A DNA stretch of 64,000 nt, taken from Methylomonas sp. AM2-LC. GTDB lineage: Bacteria > Pseudomonadota > Gammaproteobacteria > Methylococcales > Methylomonadaceae. The notes under the pieces were generated by a model, which had not been told where the DNA came from, made no database searches, and saw only the letters and a list, made by a program, of their open reading frames with translations. Positions 34,153 through 43,198 of this stretch are shown here, in pieces. The stretch spans positions 224,758 to 288,757 of the forward strand of contig NZ_CP157006.1 of assembly GCF_039904985.1 (NCBI RefSeq), read 5' to 3'. The translations under genes were made by a program, and so were the position numbers. Each line of letters starts with the position of its first letter. The first letter of the stretch is position 1.

Positions 34153-34638
34153 ATGGATGAACACAGATTTTACCGACTGGAGTTACTTGCGCGTAGACGA
34201 TATTCTAAATCTTGGGTTGAAAGGGGAATGATTTGGTTGTATGACGTTTCCAGTCTATGTGGTACGTCATTCGTGCGGCCACTCTTGATTCTTGTGGTAT
34301 TCATGCTTCTTTTTGGATTTGGATATTGGGCCTCGACACACAAACCGAATGAACTCGTTGCTGCCTTGAACCCCTTACCATTCCGTTCATTAGACACCAA
34401 TTTCGTCGACGCATTACGGTTTTCGGTAGAGAACACAGTCCAACCTATGAGTGTGTGGAAACACAACTTAAAAGAAATCAGTTCTCGCGATGCTTGGGTA
34501 GTCGGATTTCTGAACGAAGAAAATGCACTGCGCTATCTTCTTGTTCGCCTTATCGCTACGCTCCAATCCTTGATTGCCGTCACCTTACTTTTTCTGGCTG
34601 CACTAGGGGGTAAACGCCGTTTTCAAATGAGTTCATAA
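34153..34638 (+). CDS. Membrane protein C-terminal module, probably truncated
   Basis: Starts MDEHRFYRLELLARRRYSKS, the hinge that in larger proteins links pentapeptide repeats to a C-terminal ion-channel-like membrane domain. Hydrophobic segments lie at about residues 41-62 and 134-154. In another frame just upstream NTDFTDWSYLRVDD suggests the remains of pentapeptide-like coding sequence (34150..34200). The N-terminal part thus seems lost or frameshifted, and function is doubtful. Confidence 0.5.
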   Translation: MDEHRFYRLELLARRRYSKSWVERGMIWLYDVSSLCGTSFVRPLLILVVFMLLFGFGYWASTHKPNELVAALNPLPFRSLDTNFVDALRFSVENTVQPMSVWKHNLKEISSRDAWVVGFLNEENALRYLLVRLIATLQSLIAVTLLFLAALGGKRRFQMSS

Positions 34639-34697
34639 TTAGAGAACTTCTCAATCATGAATATGTAATTTTATACATAAGATAAATTTATAAGTGA

Positions 34698-36821
34698 ATT
34701 AGATTAGACGCTATCGTACGTTTTCGTACCACTGGACTTCAACCCCCTAAAACCATCATTAACGACGAAGCGGGTAACGATATACAGATTACCGACCGCA
34801 AAACGCAAATCACCCAACAGTATTTTGATGTGATGAACCGCAAAGTGCAAAGCAATCTGGCCGATAGCACCAGTGATATTTACACCTATAACAGCTTTGA
34901 CGATTTAGTGCAGGTGCAGAACAATGCCGTGAGTTATACCTATGGCTACGATAGCAAACACCAATTGCTGAGTAAAACCGACAACCGGCAGAACCTTAGC
35001 CTGAACTGGACGTTCGATGCGGTGGGTAATATCCACAGCAAAAGCGATTATCAGGGCAGTTTGACCACCTATCAATACGATGATAGCAACCGCCTGACTG
35101 CCGAAAGTAATCCCAGCTATCTGGAAGTCAGCTATCACTACGACCCTGCCGGACGCATACTGGACCGCATACTTAGTAACGGCGCACAAACCAATTATAC
35201 CTACGATAAAGGCGGGCGATTAACCTTACTGAAAAACAGTAGCGCAACCGGTGTATTGGTTAACAGCACTCAATATACCCGCGATAGCATTGGCAATATC
35301 CTGTCCGCTACAGAAGCCGCCAGCACCAGCCAGACGGCCGGGGTCAGCACTTTCAAATACGACCCAGAATACCGTTTGCTAACCGTCACTTATCCAACCA
35401 CGGCCAATAACGAAACGATAAGCTATGATCCGGTCGGCAACCGTAAAACCTATACCAAAGGCACACTGACCCTGTATTACAACGTCAATGCCGCCAACCG
35501 CCTGCTTACCACCCGCACTGTCAGCGCCACCGGTACGATTTACGAAACTTACGGCTACGATAATAACGGCAGCATGACCAGTATTAGCGGTAACCGTACG
35601 GTTGGCATGACTTGGGATGCACATAACCGCATTAGTCAAATGCAAATCAACGCCATTCCAGCGTATTCTTACCAATACGATCCCTCCGGGTACCGTATCC
35701 AGAAAAATGCCGGCAGCATCAAAAACTATTACCTGCAAGCTGAACACTTGGAAGCCATTTACGATAATATCGGTACCCTGCAAGCCAAATACATGCGCGG
35801 CAGCGTCATCGACGAAGTGGTCAATGGCTACCAGTTGGATAGCACCGGCAAGCTGGTCAATTATACTTACCATCATGACGCGCTGGAATCGGTACTGGGG
35901 CAAAGCGGGCATGATGGCACGGTATTAGCCGCCCAAGGCTACACCTCTTTTGGAACCATATCCAACGCCTCCGGTAGTAGTAACAACCTGTTGAAATATA
36001 CTGGACGTGAGCAGGATACAGAAACGGGGTTTTATTATTATCGAGACAGGTATTATGATCCTATCACTGGGCGGTTTATTAGTGAAGACCGTAAGGGGTT
36101 TGGAGCAGGGGTTAATTTTTATACCTATGCCAATAATAATCCGGTTAATGGGAATGATCCAACTGGTTTTGTTGATGTTACTTACACGGCAGGTTCAAAC
36201 AATCCTACAATTACGAACTCGCCATTAGCAGGAGTTAATTATCAGGTATCTGATTCAAATGGTAATACTGCCTCAATGGGAGTTGGTGTTTATAATATGG
36301 TAGTTCAGCAAGGTAATAGTTTTAATACTGTTTTCAATGTTAACCAAACTAATTCATACATAAACGGTGGCGTTAATTATATTCTAAATAATAGGCTAAA
36401 TGGTGCGACTGGCGATGCTAGTTTTGACGAAATTGCACAACAGTCTGTAACTGGTGGCCCATGGGATACAAAACAATACTTGCCTAATAATGCAGTTTAT
36501 TTTTTAAATGACCAAGCCGAATTAAATGACTATGTTGGTAATGTAATTTGGGCAGCAGGTGTTAATTCTTTAGGTTTATCACAAACAACAGCAATAATTG
36601 GCGCTCAGGCATATGCTTTGAAGTCAAATGGCACTTTTGATGATCCTAGAGATCAAGAAGCCATAAACTACGGATATTCTCTTACATTGCCTTTACCCAC
36701 ACAATCATCAGGTAGTTTATCCCTATCTGATGAAGAAGATAGTGCGGCGGCTGATGGAGGTTTTGTTATTTATCCAAATAAATCAAATACAAATCAAATA
36801 AGATCTGTTTATTCAAAATGA
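34698..36821 (+). CDS. Rhs-repeat protein C-terminal part with polymorphic tip, 5' truncated
   Basis: Open from 34698 without a natural start (first ATG 34830). YD repeats (YGYDSKHQL, YQYDDSNRL, YHYDPAGRI and more) run to the Rhs core box LKYTGREQDTETGFYYYRDR...NPVNGNDPTG ending near 36172. A roughly 215-residue tip follows, unlike the core in base composition. It contains NSPLAGVNYQVSDSNGNTA and FDEIAQQSV and ends DGGFVIYPNKSNTNQIRSVY. Tips of Rhs proteins are usually toxins delivered to rivals, here with no known catalytic motif. The next gene overlaps by 4 bases and encodes a membrane protein, as expected for a cognate immunity factor. Confidence 0.75.
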   Translation: MRLDAIVRFRTTGLQPPKTIINDEAGNDIQITDRKTQITQQYFDVMNRKVQSNLADSTSDIYTYNSFDDLVQVQNNAVSYTYGYDSKHQLLSKTDNRQNLSLNWTFDAVGNIHSKSDYQGSLTTYQYDDSNRLTAESNPSYLEVSYHYDPAGRILDRILSNGAQTNYTYDKGGRLTLLKNSSATGVLVNSTQYTRDSIGNILSATEAASTSQTAGVSTFKYDPEYRLLTVTYPTTANNETISYDPVGNRKTYTKGTLTLYYNVNAANRLLTTRTVSATGTIYETYGYDNNGSMTSISGNRTVGMTWDAHNRISQMQINAIPAYSYQYDPSGYRIQKNAGSIKNYYLQAEHLEAIYDNIGTLQAKYMRGSVIDEVVNGYQLDSTGKLVNYTYHHDALESVLGQSGHDGTVLAAQGYTSFGTISNASGSSNNLLKYTGREQDTETGFYYYRDRYYDPITGRFISEDRKGFGAGVNFYTYANNNPVNGNDPTGFVDVTYTAGSNNPTITNSPLAGVNYQVSDSNGNTASMGVGVYNMVVQQGNSFNTVFNVNQTNSYINGGVNYILNNRLNGATGDASFDEIAQQSVTGGPWDTKQYLPNNAVYFLNDQAELNDYVGNVIWAAGVNSLGLSQTTAIIGAQAYALKSNGTFDDPRDQEAINYGYSLTLPLPTQSSGSLSLSDEEDSAAADGGFVIYPNKSNTNQIRSVYSK

Positions 36822-37162
36822 AGTATTTAATTTCCTTTATTCGTTATTTGATTATCAGTTCATTATTCGGTATTTTGTATGCAATAATGTTTCTTGAGGT
36901 TGATGAATTACTGTGTAAAAGTAAAAGTGGTCAAACTGCCGCTGGGGGTGGTGCGGCGATTGGACTATTATCTCTAAAATATTTTTTTATATCATGGATA
37001 GTTTCAATGGTTATTTTATTTGCCATTAATATAATGCAAAAATATAGTTTATTGAAATCAAATACATCTTTTTCGTTTAAAATGCTCATTGTTTTAGGAG
37101 TGACATTAGTCATTACTTTTGATTCTATTTTAAGCTTTTGGCGGTCATTAGATTGTGTGTAG
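36818..37162 (+). CDS. Putative membrane immunity protein for the Rhs tip
   Basis: The 114-residue product has three hydrophobic segments (about residues 3-27, 46-68 and 83-105) and no signal peptide cleavage site. It starts inside the Rhs stop (ATGA), so it is made from the same transcript. Placement and membrane location are the grounds for calling it an immunity protein. If correct, the tip may act at the inner membrane. No family is recognised. Confidence 0.55.
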   Translation: MKYLISFIRYLIISSLFGILYAIMFLEVDELLCKSKSGQTAAGGGAAIGLLSLKYFFISWIVSMVILFAINIMQKYSLLKSNTSFSFKMLIVLGVTLVITFDSILSFWRSLDCV

Positions 37163-37895
37163 TTCTAACTTTTATGCTTATTGTTTGAATAATCCGGTTA
37201 ATGGGAGTGATCCGAGCGGGTTGGATGTAATTAAGTTTTCTGTTTCAGGAAATTCATTTGGTATTGGTGGTTCAGCTGGTTTATTCATAAGTTACCCGGG
37301 ACCCGGTGGGAATGACAATAATGATATTGGAGGATTTGTGACAGGCCAACCACCTTCGTTACCAGCAAGCTTGGCCTTGCAAGCTTTGGATCCTAGTAAT
37401 CCAGTTTTAGATATGTCTGCAGGTATTGGAGCAGCTAAATTGACAGCGGATTTTGGATGGGATGCCAGTCGTAGTTCCATGGATGGAATAGGTCTCACTA
37501 GTTATGGTGGTTATGGAGTTGGGCTTAAGACAGGTGGAAGTCTTAGTTGGGATATTCCATCAGGAGGTGGCGATCCAACATTATCGGAATTAGCCCCATC
37601 GGGTGTTTCAATAAATTATGGTTATCAGGGTGTACCTTATCTTCCATTCAATGCTGGGTTTCAAGTTGATTATACAAAGTCATTTTCAATAGGTGACCTT
37701 TTGATTAATTATGTTTTTCCATTAATAGACAATGTAACGAATGGTTGGTTTTCTGGGACAAATAATAAATCTTCTAGTGCCGCCGGATCGAATACTGTCG
37801 ATGATCCTGCTATAAATAACGAAACTGATGGAGGCTTTGTCCTTTATCCAAATATGTCAAATACTAATCAACTGCAAAGTGTTTATAGAAAATAA
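37161..37895 (+). pseudogene. Orphan Rhs C-terminal tip
   Basis: Begins with the end of an Rhs core (SSNFYAYCLNNPVNGSDPSG), homologous to NFYTYANNNPVNGNDPTG in the full gene, and then a different tip of about 215 residues rich in Gly and Ser (GIGGSAGLFISYPGP, WDIPSGGGDPTLSEL). It ends DGGFVLYPNMSNTNQLQSVY, almost the same tail as the active tip. It has no start of its own except a GTG that overlaps the previous stop. This is a displaced tip that could be recombined onto the core. Confidence 0.7.
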
Positions 37896-37899
37896 TGCC

Positions 37900-38217
37900 A
37901 TGCACATAATACGAAATATTTTTCTAGCAATAATTATTTTAGTTTTGTTTATTTCTTGTCTTGTTTATACGGCTCTATTGATTATTTCATTAGCAAAGTT
38001 TTTGTTTAATTTACCTAATAGTGAGCATGAAAGACAAGTTAAGATTAATGGGGTATTTTCATATTTCCCTCAATTTATTTTGTTTTCAGAATATTTAGAT
38101 TCACCACATAAAGAAAATGCAAAGTTGGTAGTAAGAAGATTTATTTTTACATTGATTTTATGGTCACTCTTTTTTATTTTTAAGTTTGTCATAGATAATG
38201 GTTTTATAATCCTTTGA
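37900..38217 (+). CDS. Putative immunity protein for the orphan tip
   Basis: The 105-residue product starts MHIIRNIFLAIIILVLFISC, with hydrophobic segments at about residues 8-32 and 82-103. It starts 5 bases after the orphan tip, mirroring the first toxin-immunity pair. No family is recognised. 38218..38502 holds a short Rhs-core fragment (aacggcagcatgaccagcat, 38251) but no gene. Confidence 0.5.
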   Translation: MHIIRNIFLAIIILVLFISCLVYTALLIISLAKFLFNLPNSEHERQVKINGVFSYFPQFILFSEYLDSPHKENAKLVVRRFIFTLILWSLFFIFKFVIDNGFIIL

Positions 38218-38502
38218 AAAGTTGGCGGATGTCTACAAATAACGCTTTAACAACGGCAGCATGACCAGCATCAGAAACTATTATGAACGTACCTCCATTA
38301 AATAACATGATGGTACATCTGTTTAATGATGAAATCCAGCGACGTACAAATAGGTTGATGAATCAAAGGACAATTTGATAAAAAAGGTATTAATTATTTT
38401 GTAGTTATTGCTGACGGCCTAAAACTTCGAGACTAGGCTGACATTGATTTAATCAGGGAAATAAAACTAGAAACTTATATTTAGATCATTTAAGGAACTG
38501 TT

Positions 38503-40119
38503 ATGAAAGTAAAAGTGTTATCAGCAGCTATTGCCACTGTGCTTATAGTTGACGTTTTTTATCAAAACCTACAAGCTGCTACGGCAACGACTGGGGTTAC
38601 AGTCACCGTACCCACGGCCGCGGTCAGCATCAATCTGGCTGGTTCTTCCGAACAGGACAGATTACTGCAATCTATTTTAAGCGGTGATATTTGTACATCC
38701 GGATCGTTAGTGATATTTAAAGATAACGATGGCGGCACCACTAATACCACATACTGGGGCGGCAGATGGACCAGCTACTATTGTACTGTTGCCGTAAAAG
38801 CGTCTACACCTGTGTCTCTACAGAGTAAGATTTTAGCGGTTAACAAACGTTCTGCAGGCGGTTCCGGCTATGGTGTTCTGCCTTTGGTGAATAACCCCAC
38901 CACTGGCAAGACGCCTTTTCCGATTAATTTTATGGCAGAGACCGCCACTAATTGCAAAATGCAGGATACCACGCAAACTATTCCTACCTATGGCTGTACG
39001 GCCAGCGAAACTAGCGGTCATATTGCCGGCACCAATACTGCCCTGGTTATACCGGATGCTGGAGTATTAGATTCCAATCCCGGTTTATACACAGGCGTTA
39101 ACACCGTACTAGATTTTGGTGTGCCCATTCTAGCGTCGGATGTTGCTACTTTAACGGTTGCCAATGGTGCAGCATTAACTTTTGGTGTACCGGTCACTTT
39201 AGATTTGTATAAAGCTTTACAAGCGGCGCAGGGTTTAAATACCGGTAGCTGTAGTTTGGGTGCATACGGCTATACCGGCGCAACTGCCGCCTGTATGCCC
39301 AGTTTGACGCGCTATCATATGGCAGCACTGATTTCGGGTGGTGCCCAAAACTGGGAACAGTTTAGTTTTAATGGCACAAATTTAGTAACCGCTGCCGAAA
39401 GTGCTGGTGTTGCTGCGCCGGGCGACATGCTGGTGCACTACTGCCAGGGTACGGCCGGTTCCGGCGCTGCCGCCAACCAGTATGCAAAATTCTTGAACAG
39501 CCCTTGCAATGCCAACGCCGCCTCACCTGTTGCCGATAATCGAGCCGCTGGCGGTGTTGCGGTGTCGCATATCTATACATCCGCCGATATGGAAGCCTGT
39601 CTGGATGACTTGCAAAACGGTACGAGCAACGCTGTGGATTATGTGACGGGCGGTTCTGTAAACGCTAACGTAAAGGCTTGGGGTTTTGGGGCTATTGCAG
39701 CCGATAAAAACGCAGTGAGTAGCACGAGTACCTATGCACACGGCTACCGTTATATCAAAGTGGATGGTTTTACACCGACTTTACAAAATGTCGTCAACGG
39801 TAGTTACAGCAATTGGGCACAAACCAGCTGGGTTATCAGCAAAAGCGCAACAATTGCGCCCACTGGCGCTAAACTGGATGCTATTAACTACATCCGCTCT
39901 GAATCGACTTTGGGCACTGTTCTACCTTTGGCTAATGTGGTTCAATCGTTCGGTACAGCGGGTTATTTAGGTTTGCCTACGCCTTATGGGCCCGCCGCCA
40001 ACGTCATCAGCAATCCTGTCAATACCAGCAACCCTGTAACCCCTATGGCCTACACTGCGGGTGACAACTGTTCGGTGCCGGTTCCGGTTACGCAAACCGA
40101 AATCTTTACTTTTCAATAA
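38503..40119 (+). CDS. Secreted PstS-like (periplasmic-binding-fold) protein
   Basis: The 538-residue product has a signal peptide (KVKVLSAAIATVLIVDVFYQ, cleavage probably after NLQAATA). The C-terminal half resembles phosphate-binding-type solute proteins: YAHGYRYIKVDGFTPTLQNV (about residues 406-425), then NGSYSNWAQTSWVIS, as in PstS. Paired Cys and low-complexity TATTG stretches are present. No exosortase sorting tail is seen at its C-terminus (ends QTEIFTFQ), so it is probably not the substrate of the exosortase gene that follows. The gene starts after aaggaac. Confidence 0.55.
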   Translation: MKVKVLSAAIATVLIVDVFYQNLQAATATTGVTVTVPTAAVSINLAGSSEQDRLLQSILSGDICTSGSLVIFKDNDGGTTNTTYWGGRWTSYYCTVAVKASTPVSLQSKILAVNKRSAGGSGYGVLPLVNNPTTGKTPFPINFMAETATNCKMQDTTQTIPTYGCTASETSGHIAGTNTALVIPDAGVLDSNPGLYTGVNTVLDFGVPILASDVATLTVANGAALTFGVPVTLDLYKALQAAQGLNTGSCSLGAYGYTGATAACMPSLTRYHMAALISGGAQNWEQFSFNGTNLVTAAESAGVAAPGDMLVHYCQGTAGSGAAANQYAKFLNSPCNANAASPVADNRAAGGVAVSHIYTSADMEACLDDLQNGTSNAVDYVTGGSVNANVKAWGFGAIAADKNAVSSTSTYAHGYRYIKVDGFTPTLQNVVNGSYSNWAQTSWVISKSATIAPTGAKLDAINYIRSESTLGTVLPLANVVQSFGTAGYLGLPTPYGPAANVISNPVNTSNPVTPMAYTAGDNCSVPVPVTQTEIFTFQ

Positions 40120-40241
40120 AGCTTTTAGTATAAACTTGCTTTCAAGTGCAGAAACGGATGCAAGGATGCATCCAGATTCCTCACTCTCATCATGCTTCAA
40201 CAAGGCTCTCCTGAGTCTTACCGAAGGGCTCAGGACAAACA

Positions 40242-40856
40242 GTGAAAACTGGCATGCTTTCTAATCGCATACAGTCGTGTCTATTCACTCTCTGTAAATT
40301 AAGTACAGCTAATCAAATGCTTATAAAGAACACTTATCATTTTTCGATGGCTGCGTATTATGGGTGGTTGCAATGCATTCTGTTTATTGGCTGTTACGTA
40401 CTACTCGATTACGGCTATTTTACTATTCCAGAAGAGTGGTTTACTCAGGTTATTCATTACCGCTGGATGGGTGTCATTTGTGCTGATTTTATCAATATGA
40501 TCGCGCCGCTAGAACAGGTTTCGGCAGCAGAAAATCATTTGCGTTCAGCCAAGGCAGGTATGGATATTGTACGTGGCTGTGATGGTGCTGGAGTATTGTT
40601 TTTACTCGTGTCTGCCATTTTGGTATTTCCGTCAAAACTGAGCCGGAAAGTGACTGGCCTGCTGTTGGGTATTTCTTTTATTTATGGCATCAATCTCCTG
40701 CGTATCAGTGCTTTGTACTTTATTGTTGCCTATTATCCTGATTGGTTTATGTTGATTCATCTTTATTTTTCGCCAACGTTAATGGTTATTGCTGCTTGTG
40801 CCTATTTTGCTTTGTGGGCGTACGGCACCACTAAAATGCTTCATGAATCAGCTTAA
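40242..40856 (+). CDS. xrtH: Exosortase, XrtH-like
   Basis: The polytopic protein has the exosortase triad: RGCDGAGVLF with the Cys (about residue 111 from the GTG at 40242), NLLRISALYF with the Arg (about 151), and IHLYFSPTL with the His (about 171). Exosortases cleave and sort proteins with C-terminal tripartite signals such as PEP-CTERM. The GCD/GAG box and the small downstream membrane protein match the XrtH branch, which recognises an IPTLxxWG-type tail. The start is uncertain: ATG 40254, 40317 or 40347 are alternatives. Confidence 0.7.
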   Translation: MKTGMLSNRIQSCLFTLCKLSTANQMLIKNTYHFSMAAYYGWLQCILFIGCYVLLDYGYFTIPEEWFTQVIHYRWMGVICADFINMIAPLEQVSAAENHLRSAKAGMDIVRGCDGAGVLFLLVSAILVFPSKLSRKVTGLLLGISFIYGINLLRISALYFIVAYYPDWFMLIHLYFSPTLMVIAACAYFALWAYGTTKMLHESA

Positions 40857-41469
40857 TATTATTATTCTGATATCGAAAGGTTTAGCGGTATGGATGGCCT
40901 TGTCGGTATTGGTATTGTATTCTGGAGAATGGTTGCTATCTGGTTTGTTTCCGCTAATTAGAAACGTCATTACATTGATGACATCGGAATTGTCACCCAG
41001 TTTAAAGCTAATAAAATTGCATCAATTTCAATGGGATGCTTCAATTGAACTAACCGCCAAGGTACTTAAACCTATTTATTTGAATGCAGGTCAATATATA
41101 CCCTCCGGCATGGACTTAAAAGCTTCAGCGCACTTGCTGCATGTACTGGTGCCAGTGGTTATCGAATGGACTATTTTGTTGGTCTGGCCACTACAATACT
41201 GGTCGCAGCGCTTATTGTTATTCGTATTGGGCTTATTTGCGGCTGCGTTGCTGGTTATCGCGATATTGCCTGCGCAGTTATTGGGAACACTGGAAATCTC
41301 TTTGCAGAATGTCGCCCTAACAGGTGCTGAACCTCGACCCGCACCGTGGTTTGTGGCCTGGATGGTATTTTGTGAAATGGGTGGTCGCTGGTTACTGGGG
41401 TTAGTGGCTGCAGGGTTGTGTATTCAATTACAAAGAAAGCTTTTTTGGAGAGTATGCAAAACTGGTTAG
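40843..41469 (+). CDS. Exosortase H-associated membrane protein
   Basis: A 208-residue membrane protein starting MNQLNIIILISKGLAVWMAL and overlapping the xrtH stop by 14 bases. Hydrophobic segments lie near both termini and centrally (VIEWTILLVWPL, LLLFVLGLFAAALLVIAI). A conserved-looking AEPRPAPWFVAW precedes the last one. Position and topology fit the small protein that always accompanies XrtH. 41470..41801 holds no gene, only the operator region of the next. Confidence 0.6.
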   Translation: MNQLNIIILISKGLAVWMALSVLVLYSGEWLLSGLFPLIRNVITLMTSELSPSLKLIKLHQFQWDASIELTAKVLKPIYLNAGQYIPSGMDLKASAHLLHVLVPVVIEWTILLVWPLQYWSQRLLLFVLGLFAAALLVIAILPAQLLGTLEISLQNVALTGAEPRPAPWFVAWMVFCEMGGRWLLGLVAAGLCIQLQRKLFWRVCKTG

Positions 41470-41685
41470 ACAGTTAAGACCTATATTTACTCCGATACAA
41501 AACCTGCCACAAAATATCTGTTTTCCCTCGGCTCAAAATTTCAATTATAAACATTGGCTCTGGCAGCGTTCTACGGTTTCCATGCTTTTTCTTTTTTGCG
41601 ATCCTCGAAATCTCTAAACCAGACATCTATATTCAAACAGTGTTATCGTACTTTTTCAATGAATTAAAGCCAACTACATTGCATC

Positions 41686-41777
41686 ACATGTGATAACAAC
41701 CATTATCGCACGTTAAAAAACTGATATTTCAAGCATTGATATTTCAATAAATAGTATGTAATATAATATTACGTAAT
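41686..41777. promoter_or_regulatory. Palindromes upstream of kfrA 2
   Basis: TGTGATAA / TTATCGCA (41689..41710) is an imperfect inverted pair. GTAATATAATATTAC (41758..41772) and ATTACGTAAT (41768..41777) are perfect overlapping palindromes. TGATATTTCAA is directly repeated at 41722 and 41738. Probable autoregulatory sites. Confidence 0.5.
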
Positions 41778-41801
41778 ACGGTATGAAATACGAGGTGAGT
41801 C

Positions 41802-42857
41802 ATGGCTAGAGCGGGTATTTATAGAACAGAGGTTGCGAGAGCACGTAACAATCTACTGGCAATGGGACGACGACCCTCCATTGACGCCATTCGTATCGAA
41901 CTGGGCAATACGGGTTCGAAAACCACCATCCAGCGCTATCTCAAAGAGATTGAGGAAGAAGAAAACGGTAATCATGGTCCGAAAGTGGCCGCAAGTGATG
42001 CAATTCTGGAATTGACGACTCGGCTGGCGGAGCAACTCCACCAAGAAGCAGATCAGCAAATTTCTGTATACACAGAAAAACACAAGGCGGAAATTGCCGA
42101 TCTGAACAATCTAATCTCGTCACTGAGAAACGAGGCCGCGTCATTCCGAGGGCAAACAGAACAGTTAGCCCTTGACCTAGCAGCCGAAAAAGCCGCACAC
42201 ATGGAAACTCAAAATAAGCTCCAAGACGAGCGACTGTCGGTAGCGCAATTAGGACAACGTATTCAGGATATCGAAGCACTGCGAGCCAAAGAAGAAGAGC
42301 ATCGACTTTCTCTGGAAGAAAAGCATCGACACGCCCGAGAAGCTTTGGAACATTTCCGTGACGCCGCTAAAGAACAGCGCGAACAAGATCATCGACAGTT
42401 TGAGCAACAAATCCAATTCCTGAAAGGCGAATTGCGTACTGCCCAGAACACGCTTAACACCAAGCAACAAGAACTTATTGTCAGCCATGAAAACAACGCC
42501 AGGTTATCAAGCGAGCTGAAACATTCTCGAAGCGAATTTTATCGTGTAGAAGATGAAATCCGATTGTTGGCTACTGCAAAAGAACAGTTAAGCGTTGCCG
42601 AACTAAAAAATCAACAGCTATTGTCACAAATGAACAAAGCCACCGATAGAGAAGTTGAGTTGATTAATGAAAATAAAATAAATGCAGGAAAACTACTTGA
42701 TGTAACAGCCGTATCCCAACGACTTGAAGCAGAATTGATGGCGGCAAATGCTGTTACAGCGACTCAGGAACAAATTCTGCAATTACTTTCCCCACATCAT
42801 AATTCGCAAAAAGAAACTATTGACAATTCTGTATCACCTTTAGATTCAAAGCCATAG
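41802..42857 (+). CDS. kfrA: KfrA-type DNA-binding protein 2
   Basis: The 351-residue product begins MARAGIYRTEVARARNNLLA, with a helix-turn-helix region (PSIDAIRIELGNTGSKTTIQ, about 25-44), then a coiled coil rich in Glu, Gln and Leu (about 60-340). The ordering matches KfrA and the kfrA at 21717, but sequence identity between them seems low. A start after gaggtgag with strong palindromes upstream suggests autoregulation. Being inside the candidate 35.5-kb transposon, it could come from another plasmid. A piece of its 5' end is repeated at 42898. Confidence 0.75.
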   Translation: MARAGIYRTEVARARNNLLAMGRRPSIDAIRIELGNTGSKTTIQRYLKEIEEEENGNHGPKVAASDAILELTTRLAEQLHQEADQQISVYTEKHKAEIADLNNLISSLRNEAASFRGQTEQLALDLAAEKAAHMETQNKLQDERLSVAQLGQRIQDIEALRAKEEEHRLSLEEKHRHAREALEHFRDAAKEQREQDHRQFEQQIQFLKGELRTAQNTLNTKQQELIVSHENNARLSSELKHSRSEFYRVEDEIRLLATAKEQLSVAELKNQQLLSQMNKATDREVELINENKINAGKLLDVTAVSQRLEAELMAANAVTATQEQILQLLSPHHNSQKETIDNSVSPLDSKP

Positions 42858-42897
42858 GTCTGTTTTTTGAATTTTTTACATGAATCCCGGCCGACCC

Positions 42898-42951
42898 TCT
42901 AGAGCGGGTATTTATAGAACAGAGGTTGCGAGAGCACGTAACAATCTACTG
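42898..42951 (+). repeat. Duplicated 5' segment of kfrA 2
   Basis: 54 bp identical to codons 2-19 of the kfrA at 41802 (ctagagcgggtatttatag through caatctactg), ending exactly at a Tn3-type inverted repeat. It is the scar of an insertion into a second kfrA copy followed by deletion. Confidence 0.75.
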
Positions 42952-43198
42952 GGGGTAGTTACCACATAGCTGCCAAAACCGCCATCTTGGTTAAACTTAA
43001 CCAAAAGCATCCCAAATGCAGTGATCGAGTGCCTCTCATAAGTCGAAAACGAGCCTATTGAGAGTGATTTGGCGTATTTTGTGGTTTAGTGATCAAACAC
43101 GGGTTAAAATCCGAAAAAACTTAACCTATTGATTATATTTAATTAATGCCCCAATCAGGAGAAGATGGCACTTTTGGCAGCTATGTGGTAACTACCCC
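42952..43198. mobile_element. 247-bp Tn3-derived miniature element
   Basis: Ends GGGGTAGTTACCACATAGCT and its reverse complement-like partner (ctatgtggtaactacccc) match the inverted repeats of the Tn3 transposon at 58806..62710. Non-coding inside. Flanks TACTG / ATACC do not match, so the junction is recombinant. It is a TIME of the Tn3 at 58.8 kb. Confidence 0.75.

Noticed and set aside
34905..35912. Antisense frames over the Rhs gene
   Set aside because: Shadows of the YD-repeat coding sequence.
40195..40235. Possible regulatory element before xrtH (ccgaagggctcagg)
   Set aside because: Looks like a common dispersed intergenic repeat rather than a gene-specific site.
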